This document shows, piece by piece, positions 1 to 3,924 of a stretch of DNA of 7,048 nt. The notes below the pieces were generated by a model that had not been told where the DNA came from, did not search any database, and saw only the letters and a program-made list of their open reading frames with translations. Location of the stretch: positions 1 through 7,048 of the forward strand of contig SLFB01000124.1 in NCBI GenBank assembly GCA_007124475.1. Reading direction: 5' to 3'. The stretch is from Vibrio sp. GTDB taxonomy: Bacteria > Pseudomonadota > Gammaproteobacteria > Enterobacterales > Vibrionaceae. The position numbers were made by a program, and so were the translations under genes. Position 1 is the first letter of the stretch, and every line of letters starts with the position of its first letter.

Positions 1-98
1 TTGAGCACGCGAAGTTTAACGATGTCTTTCATCGTTAGCGAAATGGCTACCATAATCGAAGCAGCATAGCCCATGATATCAACGATATTAATATCCAT
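1..98 (-). CDS. Small membrane protein, YgjV-like, N-terminal fragment
   Basis: This is the first 32 codons of a gene that runs off the left edge. The start is the ATG whose first base is 98, with an AGAGGA ribosome binding site about 9 bases upstream on the minus strand. The visible peptide begins MDINIVDIMGYAASIMVAIS and continues with a hydrophobic helix, then a short charged stretch (TMKDIVKLRVL). That is how a multi-pass inner-membrane protein begins. The pattern (I/V-x-x-x-GYAAS...ISLTM...KLR-hydrophobic) resembles the small YgjV-like membrane proteins of gammaproteobacteria. That assignment is from memory of the family and rests on a short fragment. No function is claimed. It is transcribed away from everything else in the window. 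Confidence 0.6.
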   Translation of the reverse strand, partial: MDINIVDIMGYAASIMVAISLTMKDIVKLRVL

Positions 99-241
99 AA
101 TTTAAGATCCTCTTGCAGTTGGCCCAAGCCGGGTCAGTCGCGCTACGCTGTTTTTCAAAGTGAAACATGAACAACGCTTTACCGAGAATGGCTGGATGAA
201 TTGAATTTTTTATTACTATAACAACGGTTAATGTGTGATGA

Positions 242-270
242 AACCCTCAAAAATAGTTTCGGAGAGGGTT
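242..270 (-). repeat. Leader hairpin upstream of the membrane-protein gene
   Basis: AACCCTC at 242-248 and GAGGGTT at 264-270 form a perfect 7-bp inverted repeat with a 15-base loop. If the gene at 98 is transcribed from around 290, this lies in a roughly 190-base 5' leader. No U-tract follows the hairpin on the minus strand, so it does not read as a terminator. I do not recognise a known riboswitch class in the leader. Confidence 0.4.
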
Positions 271-277
271 AGCGATT

Positions 278-302
278 ACGCAAACGATTAATACTAATTA
301 TA
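278..302 (-). promoter_or_regulatory. Candidate promoter with PurR/LacI-like half-operator, upstream of the membrane-protein gene
   Basis: On the minus strand the sequence at 302-297 reads TATAAT, a perfect -10 hexamer. No good -35 box sits at 16-18 bases, so the promoter is only a candidate. Just downstream, 278-293 on the plus strand reads ACGCAAACGATTAATA. Its left half matches the PurR operator half-site (ACGCAAAC then G), but the right half matches at only 3 of 8 positions. The placement over a start site would suit a repressor. An exact CGATTA direct repeat (273-278 and 285-290, 12-base period) overlaps it and offers another reading of the same bases. Regulator identity is inference. 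Confidence 0.25.
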
Positions 303-413
303 GTTTTGTTATTACATATTGTGTTGATATTTGACCAGTCCTACTTGAAGTCGCGGTGTTGCTAACATTCGTTCGCCCCAATCACATCGCCTATCTATAC
401 TCATGGGGATTAT

Positions 414-433
414 GAGAGCCATCCGTGGCTCTC
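414..433. repeat. Perfect hairpin 1 in the repeat insertion
   Basis: GAGAGCCA (414-421) and TGGCTCTC (426-433) pair perfectly over 8 bp with a four-base loop TCCG. It is the first of three consecutive hairpins that make up the extra module of repeat copy 1. Confidence 0.75.
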
Positions 434-442
434 ACCAAAGGC

Positions 443-455
443 CAGCCTACGGCTG
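443..455. repeat. Perfect hairpin 2 in the repeat insertion
   Basis: CAGCC (443-447) and GGCTG (451-455) pair perfectly with the three-base loop TAC. It is short, but it sits exactly between two longer perfect hairpins. Confidence 0.55.
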
Positions 456-457
456 TT

Positions 458-480
458 CAAATTTGTTCCAGACAAATTTG
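458..480. repeat. Perfect hairpin 3 in the repeat insertion
   Basis: CAAATTTGT (458-466) and ACAAATTTG (472-480) pair perfectly over 9 bp with a five-base loop TCCAG. No T-run follows on either strand, so it is not a standard intrinsic terminator. Confidence 0.75.
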
Positions 481-545
481 TCGCTCACTTGCCTCCTACC
501 TGCAACTTCAAGTTGCTTGGGTATATAACCTCGATTCCACAGCAT

Positions 546-570
546 AAAAAAATCCGCTTTACAGCGGATT
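546..570 (-). terminator. Intrinsic terminator of the coiled-coil protein gene
   Basis: AATCCGCT (551-558) pairs perfectly with AGCGGATT (563-570) around a four-base loop. On the minus strand the stem is followed directly by a run of T (complement of the A-run at 546-550, extended by the stem A's). It lies 21 bases beyond the stop codon at 592-594. This is a textbook Rho-independent terminator for the minus-strand gene. Confidence 0.9.
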
Positions 571-591
571 CCATCTACAGCAAACACAGGC

Positions 592-915
592 TTATTTTTT
601 AGCGCCGCCTTGTGTCATTAACTTGTCTTGCTCGGTTAGCTCGCTGATACGACGACTAATATCACGACGCTCTTTAGAGATTTCAGCGCTTTTAATAATA
701 TGATCATCAACACGATCTTCGTAATCTGATTTCATTTTTTTGACGATTTCGAGGATCTCTTCTTGAGTCATGTTAGGCTTGATATAATCAAGGAGATTAT
801 CTAGCAAGTCGACACGTTTACGATTATCGCGAACTTTTTTTTCGTTATCCAACAATTCACGTTTTAGTTTGTTTTTACGGCGAGCCAAGCTCACGATTTC
901 AAATACGCTATTCAT
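592..915 (-). CDS. Charged, probable coiled-coil protein of unknown function
   Basis: The product is 107 residues from the ATG at 915. That start is preferred because the minus strand carries AGGAAAGGGAACG directly before it, a strong ribosome binding site. An in-frame ATG at 942 would instead translate the binding site itself. The protein starts MNSVFEIVSLARRKNKLKRE and is almost entirely Lys, Arg, Glu, Asp and Leu/Ile in helical spacing. Two helical blocks, about residues 8-45 and 60-98, are separated by a turn containing KPNMT. This fits an antiparallel coiled coil. No signal peptide, membrane segment or catalytic motif is visible, so it is probably cytoplasmic. I do not recognise the family with certainty. 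It has its own terminator and no close neighbours on its strand, so it is probably monocistronic. Members of one repeat family lie on both sides of it. Confidence 0.75.
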   Translation of the reverse strand: MNSVFEIVSLARRKNKLKRELLDNEKKVRDNRKRVDLLDNLLDYIKPNMTQEEILEIVKKMKSDYEDRVDDHIIKSAEISKERRDISRRISELTEQDKLMTQGGAKK

Positions 916-952
916 CGTTCCCTTTCCTATAATGAGTGTCATGGTTACTCAT
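908..952 (-). other. Possible 14-codon leader ORF overlapping the start of the coiled-coil gene
   Basis: On the minus strand an ATG at 952 opens a 14-codon frame (MSNHDTHYRKGNDE) that stops with TAG at 910-908, just past the start codon (915-913) of the main gene and in a different frame. An ATGAGT/ACTCAT inverted repeat (932-937 and 947-952) spans its first codons. There is no convincing ribosome binding site before it, so it may be chance. Confidence 0.15.
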
Positions 953-974
953 ATGATACCAAATGTTCAAGCAT

Positions 975-1103
975 GTTATACCTTTCCTAGTTGAAGCGGC
1001 AGCGAGAGTGGCTTATTTATTCACCTAAGAAGTACATAGTCTGTCTATGCTCATGAGAATGAACTCACTTCTGCTTAGCTGCACCTTCAAGTAGTTTGGT
1101 TAA
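975..1103. repeat. Palindromic intergenic repeat, short form (copy 2)
   Basis: The left arm GTTATACCTTTCCTAGTTG, followed by AAGCGGCAGC, is answered by an inverted right arm. On the minus strand the right arm reads AACCAAACTACTTGAAGG followed by TGCAGC. The core 1031-1060 matches copy 1 at 22 of 30 positions, and CTCACTT (1064-1070) follows after only 3 bases where copy 1 has 73. No coding capacity is seen. The surrounding gene-free stretch 916-1346 holds this repeat, an inverted repeat at 1202-1235 and a hairpin at 1294-1334. I see nothing else I can name there, and no strong promoter for the gene at 1347. Confidence 0.65.
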
Positions 1104-1201
1104 TCTCGATGAGATTGATGATCTTGAGACCGCATGAGTAGTCAAATTAAAACATATCGTGGTCCAGCATAACAGAGTTTAGATCAAAGCTTGCTACGTC
1201 T

Positions 1202-1235
1202 TGATGAATATATCACCATTCAAATTCATTCATCA
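1202..1235. repeat. Inverted repeat in the upstream region of the 1347 gene
   Basis: TGATGAAT (1202-1209) and ATTCATCA (1228-1235) form a perfect 8-bp inverted repeat with an 18-base spacer. Two more ATTCA units (1218-1222 and 1224-1228) lie between or against the arms. The array of TGAAT/ATTCA half-sites could be a binding site for a dimeric regulator. In AT-rich DNA it could also be chance. Confidence 0.3.
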
Positions 1236-1277
1236 TGATTTTATCAATAAAGAGTCTGTATTCTTAACTGGAAATGC

Positions 1278-1297
1278 GTTATACCCTTACCTAGATG
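1278..1297. repeat. Possible degenerate third end of the palindromic repeat
   Basis: GTTATACCCTTACCTAGATG at 1278-1297 closely matches the left end of copy 2 (GTTATACCTTTCCTAGTTG at 975-993), with one extra base and two substitutions. The rest of an element is not recognisable, so this would be a remnant or a solo end. Confidence 0.35.
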
Positions 1298-1334
1298 GTT
1301 AAGCTTATGATCTAGAAGTTAATAATTAACCATC
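1294..1334 (+). promoter_or_regulatory. Hairpin directly before the ribosome binding site of the 1347 gene
   Basis: GATGGTTAA (1294-1302) and TTAACCATC (1326-1334) are a perfect 9-bp inverted repeat with a 23-base loop. The 3' arm ends immediately before GGAG (1335-1338), which is 8 bases from the GTG at 1347. In an mRNA this stem could limit or set ribosome access. As DNA it could be an operator. Both roles are inference. Confidence 0.45.
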
Positions 1335-1346
1335 GGAGTGATAGCT

Positions 1347-1679
1347 GTGGATGTTTTTTATGATACCCCATGTCTCTCTGGTAGGCATCTTTCAATTCAA
1401 TCGAGATCTCTTGATAATACTGGTTGTGATTGGAATCGTTTGCTTGTTGGTCAGGTGGGGAATAGGACAAAAACTGTGCAAATTTGTTTTTCAGACATTG
1501 CCATTGATAAGTCGCACAACTCAGAGTCGCAAGATTCATCTTATGTTAGGTTAAAACAGGCTTATCTTGAGGCAAAAAATGCATTGCTAACGAATGATGT
1601 TGATTTAAAACGAGCAAAGGTGCTCATGATTGATGAGCAAGGTAAAGTCATTCGTTTAAATTTATTTAGAGAGCACTAA
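1347..1679 (+). CDS. Conserved-looking hypothetical protein, unknown function
   Basis: The product is 110 residues from the GTG at 1347. This start is chosen because GGAG at 1335-1338 lies 8 bases before it. A longer in-frame GTG at 1338 overlaps that ribosome binding site and is less likely. The N-terminal half begins MDVFYDTPCLSGRHLSIQSR and contains the pattern DWNRLLVGQVGNRTKTVQIC, with alternating polar and hydrophobic residues that suggest beta strands. The C-terminal half has a helix (about residues 67-92) and a final strand ending in LNLFREH. No signal peptide or membrane helix is seen, and I do not recognise the family. It ends 40 bases before the YceH gene on the same strand, so cotranscription with it is likely. 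A hydrophobic ORF in the +1 frame (1351-1554) overlaps it and is judged a shadow. Confidence 0.65.
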   Translation: MDVFYDTPCLSGRHLSIQSRSLDNTGCDWNRLLVGQVGNRTKTVQICFSDIAIDKSHNSESQDSSYVRLKQAYLEAKNALLTNDVDLKRAKVLMIDEQGKVIRLNLFREH

Positions 1680-1719
1680 CCCGTGTTTGCAAAATCTCAT
1701 CTGTTGATAAGGAAATTTT

Positions 1720-2379
1720 ATGTCTAGCCAACTTTCTGCTTTAGAAGCGCGAGTGATAGGTTGTTTAATAGAAAAAGAGATCACGACGCCTGAATATTAT
1801 CCATTGACCCTAAATAGTTTAGTGGCGGCTTGTAACCAAAAAAGTAACCGAGATCCAGTCGTTAATTTATCCGATTCTGAAGTGCAAGATATTGTTGAGG
1901 GGTTAATCACTCGACATTTGATCAGTGATGAAAGCAGCTTTAATAGTCGTACCAGTAAATATCAACATCGATTTTGTAATACCGAGTTTGGTGATTTAAA
2001 ACTGAGTAAGCAAGAGCTCGCAGTGATTTGCTGTCTATTATTACGTGGCCCCCAAACCCCTGGAGAGTTACGGACGAGAACGAATCGTTTGTGTCACTTT
2101 AGTGATGTAAAACAAACCGAAGCGATTTTGGAGCAGTTGCTGGAGCGAAAGCTGGTGGTGAAATTAGCTCGTGAGCCTGGTAAACGTGAGTCACGTTATC
2201 AACATCTATTTTCAGGTGACGTTGAGGTGATGGAGGTGACTTCGGCTCATCAACCAACCCCAGCTCTCTCACAAACACGGATGGATGAAATCGAAAATGA
2301 AGTCGCTCTGTTACGGGAAGAATTACATCAATTACGCCAAGAAATGCAGGTCTTACGCTCTATGATTGACCATGACTGA
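1720..2379 (+). CDS. yceH: UPF0502 / DUF480 protein, YceH family
   Basis: The product is 219 residues, close to the usual length of about 215. The ATG at 1720 follows AAGGAA at 1709-1714. The family signature is clear near the N-terminus: LEARVIGCLIEKEITTPEYY (residues 8-27), then NSLVAACNQKSNRDPV (32-47). A second repeat-like domain begins around residue 94 with LRGPQTPGEL at 108-117. Family structures show two tandem winged-helix domains, so nucleic-acid binding is often suspected, but I know of no established molecular function. The C-terminal 30 residues (188-217) form a short coiled coil rich in Glu, Leu and Arg, which would favour oligomers. The gene overlaps the next one by 8 bases. 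Confidence 0.92.
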   Translation: MSSQLSALEARVIGCLIEKEITTPEYYPLTLNSLVAACNQKSNRDPVVNLSDSEVQDIVEGLITRHLISDESSFNSRTSKYQHRFCNTEFGDLKLSKQELAVICCLLLRGPQTPGELRTRTNRLCHFSDVKQTEAILEQLLERKLVVKLAREPGKRESRYQHLFSGDVEVMEVTSAHQPTPALSQTRMDEIENEVALLREELHQLRQEMQVLRSMIDHD

Positions 2380-2686
2380 AGTGGTTCTTAAGGCTAAAGA
2401 TTCACAATGGTGGGTCTATTTGATACGCAATTCGAGCAATGCTCTATATTGTGGAATCACTACCGATGTGGTTCGACGTTTTCAGCAGCATCAACAAGGT
2501 AAAGGCGCAAAAGCACTGCGAGGTAAAGGGCCTCTTCAATTAGTTTGGCAATATCAGATTGGCACGGATAGAAGTAAAGCCTTACAGTTAGAACACCGGA
2601 TTAAAAAATTGTCTAAACTTGAAAAAGAACGTCTGATTATCGATAAAGATCGATTAAGCGATCTTTATCCAGAGATCTCAAGTTAA
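2372..2686 (+). CDS. GIY-YIG nuclease-fold protein, UPF0213 (YhbQ-like)
   Basis: The product is 104 residues from the ATG at 2372, a typical size for this one-domain family. An in-frame TTG at 2366 would add two residues and is less likely. The fold markers are visible. VYL at 15-17 stands for the GIY strand and YCG at 26-28 for YIG. Arginines at 35-36 follow (TDVVRRF), and the conserved glutamate is E74 in ALQLEHRIKK. The C-terminus is basic and helical. UPF0213 proteins share the fold with UvrC and homing endonucleases, and E. coli YhbQ is the reference member. Cellular substrate is not established here. The start overlaps the end of yceH (ATGACTGA shared) with no good ribosome binding site of its own, so translational coupling is likely. 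The last codons contain a perfect 11-bp hairpin. Confidence 0.88.
   Translation: MTEVVLKAKDSQWWVYLIRNSSNALYCGITTDVVRRFQQHQQGKGAKALRGKGPLQLVWQYQIGTDRSKALQLEHRIKKLSKLEKERLIIDKDRLSDLYPEISS
2642..2669 (+). repeat. Perfect 11-bp hairpin inside the 3' end of the GIY-YIG gene
   Basis: GATAAAGATCG (2642-2652) and CGATCTTTATC (2659-2669) pair perfectly over 11 bp around a six-base loop. It lies in the codons for the final IDKDRLSDLYP residues, shortly before the stop at 2684-2686. No T-run follows, so it is not a simple intrinsic terminator. Possible roles are a 3' mRNA end stabiliser, a pause site or a protein-binding palindrome. Confidence 0.6.
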
Positions 2687-2699
2687 CTAAGACGTGTAC

Positions 2700-2730
2700 C
2701 AACAAGCTGCTGCAGGCGCTGCTGTTGTTT
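2700..2730 (+). terminator. Weak terminator-like hairpin after the GIY-YIG gene
   Basis: CAACA-(A)-GC-T-GC at 2700-2710 pairs with GC-T-GC-TGTTG at 2718-2727, with one bulged base and one T-T mismatch, around a seven-base loop. It is followed by TTT at 2728-2730, then GATCTTT. The interrupted T-tract makes termination partial at best. If it works, it would separate the upstream genes from luxPQ. Confidence 0.3.
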
Positions 2731-2803
2731 GATCTTTCAAGGATATGAGTAGTTATCGCACCTGATGGCTATGAGAATTTCATCATGAGGAACAGGGCAT
2801 CGT

Positions 2804-3895
2804 ATGAAAAAGCAAATGCTTATTTTCTTGCTTGGCTGGTTACCAGTACTTATATTTGCGGCACCATCTCAACGTCTACATGGCTTTTGGCATTATCATG
2901 AATTTTTAACGGCCCATCCTGAGCAGCTCGTGTTAACCGAGCAGCTTGCTCAGTTAGTACAAGCTCCCCCTCAGCCATTACTGACTCAGCAAACTCGACC
3001 AGTAACAATTTCAGTGATCTATCCAGGACAGCAACTCTCTGATTATTGGATGAGAAATATTAAAGCTTTTGAGGGCCGTTTGGATGAGCTAGGTATTCAG
3101 TATCAATTAAACCAGGTGTTTACTCGACCTGGTTTAGATGCGCGTCAACAGAGTTTATCACTTATGGAAGCGATTGATCAGCATACTGATTATCTGATAT
3201 TTACGCTTGATACGATGCGACACCGTAAGTTTATTGAGCATGTATTACATGCCTCAAACAGTAAAGTGATCCTGCAAAACATTACCACGCCAGTTCGAGA
3301 CTGGCATGAACGCCAGCCTTTAATGTATGTCGGATTTGATCATGAAATTGGTACTCAATACTTAGCGGAGTACTTTAAAAGTAAGATCTCAGCAACGATT
3401 GATTATGCTGTACTATACTTTTCAGAAGGTTATATCAGTGAAGCGAGAGGCGATAGTTTTATTGACCAAGTGAAAAACAGGTTTAACTTAGTTTCTTCTT
3501 ACTATACGTTAGCGACTAAAGAGAGTGGCTATCAAATTACGCAAGATATTGTCCATAATAATCCACAAATTGGTTTTATCTATGCCTGTTCTACGGATGT
3601 TGCATTAGGTGCTGCAGAAGCTTTAAAAGCCCTTAATCGAACCGATATTTACCTTAATGGTTGGGGGGGAGGCAGTGCAGAATTAACCGCAATACAAAAA
3701 GGGCAATTACAAGCAACAATTATGCGTATGAATGATGACACTGGTGTCGCCATGGCGGAAGCGATAAAACTAGACTTAGTCGGTTCTGATGTCCCTTTGG
3801 TTTATTCTGGAGAATTTAGACTCGTTACCCAAGAAACTCCTGCTGATGAACTTGACGCGTGGCAGAACCATGCTTTTCGTTATTCAGGTCGCTAA
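2804..3895 (+). CDS. luxP: LuxP, periplasmic autoinducer-2 binding protein
   Basis: The product is 363 residues (V. harveyi LuxP is 365). The ATG at 2804 has AGGG about 6 bases upstream. Residues 1-20 are a signal peptide (MKK, hydrophobic core, FAA), so the mature protein is periplasmic. It has the ribose-binding-protein fold of two lobes. Residues that contact the borate form of AI-2 in V. harveyi LuxP are all present. Q77, S79, W82, N159 and R215 have identical numbering. S263, T264, D265, W287 and R308 are shifted by two. Other shared landmarks are YPGQQLSDYW (73-82), LIFTLDT (131-137), YFSEGYIS (205-212) and NGWGGGSAEL (285-294). LuxP works bound to the sensor domain of LuxQ, and AI-2 binding shifts LuxQ from kinase toward phosphatase. 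luxQ follows after 29 bases. I see no strong promoter in the 117-base gap upstream. Confidence 0.97.
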   Translation: MKKQMLIFLLGWLPVLIFAAPSQRLHGFWHYHEFLTAHPEQLVLTEQLAQLVQAPPQPLLTQQTRPVTISVIYPGQQLSDYWMRNIKAFEGRLDELGIQYQLNQVFTRPGLDARQQSLSLMEAIDQHTDYLIFTLDTMRHRKFIEHVLHASNSKVILQNITTPVRDWHERQPLMYVGFDHEIGTQYLAEYFKSKISATIDYAVLYFSEGYISEARGDSFIDQVKNRFNLVSSYYTLATKESGYQITQDIVHNNPQIGFIYACSTDVALGAAEALKALNRTDIYLNGWGGGSAELTAIQKGQLQATIMRMNDDTGVAMAEAIKLDLVGSDVPLVYSGEFRLVTQETPADELDAWQNHAFRYSGR

Positions 3896-3924
3896 TTTTT
3901 AATCGATAGCCAAAAGGTTGTGTT

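Larger units (their letters stand above)
338..525. repeat. Composite palindromic intergenic repeat, long form (copy 1)
   Basis: The ends are inverted copies of each other. The left end has CTACTTGAAGTCGC (341-354). The right end, read on the minus strand, has TATACCCAAGCAACTTGAAG followed by TTGCAGG. A central pair CCCCA (376-380) and TGGGG (404-408) closes an inner stem. The stretch 381-410 matches 1031-1060 of the second copy at 22 of 30 positions. Between the core and the right arm lies an extra stretch of about 70 bases (411-483) made of three perfect hairpins, absent from copy 2. No protein is encoded. It is a non-autonomous, MITE-like or ERIC-like intergenic element of a style I associate with vibrio genomes. 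It lies in a 493-base gene-free stretch (99-591) that otherwise holds the candidate promoter, leader hairpin and terminator listed separately. Confidence 0.7.

Noticed and set aside
105..160. Possible Qrr-type quorum-sensing small RNA, because the minus strand has TGACCCGGC followed by GGGCCAACTG.
   Set aside because: No sigma-54 promoter (TGGCAC-N5-TTGCA type), no conserved Qrr core and no terminator follow. The two halves do not form a full stem.
338..525. Integron attC site / V. cholerae repeat (VCR).
   Set aside because: The required GTTRRRY and RYYYAAC core sites are not found at the ends, and the arms instead carry the TATACC...ACTTGAAG motif.
592..942. Longer version of the coiled-coil protein starting at the ATG at 942.
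   Set aside because: It would translate the strong AGGAAAGGG ribosome binding site that serves the ATG at 915.
1312..1539. Minus-strand ORF of 75 codons opposite the unrecognised gene.
   Set aside because: No ribosome binding site or recognisable pattern, and it overlaps a better frame and the leader hairpin on the other strand.
1351..1554. Hydrophobic 67-residue ORF in the +1 frame, resembling a small membrane protein.
   Set aside because: It lies wholly within the longer 1347-1679 frame. That frame has the better-spaced ribosome binding site and a natural end just before yceH. Hydrophobicity in a shifted frame of T-rich coding DNA is common.
2729..2760. Promoter for luxPQ, TTGATC with GTTATC 17 bases downstream.
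   Set aside because: The -35 matches 4 of 6, but the -10 matches only 2 of 6 of the consensus, which is too weak to annotate.
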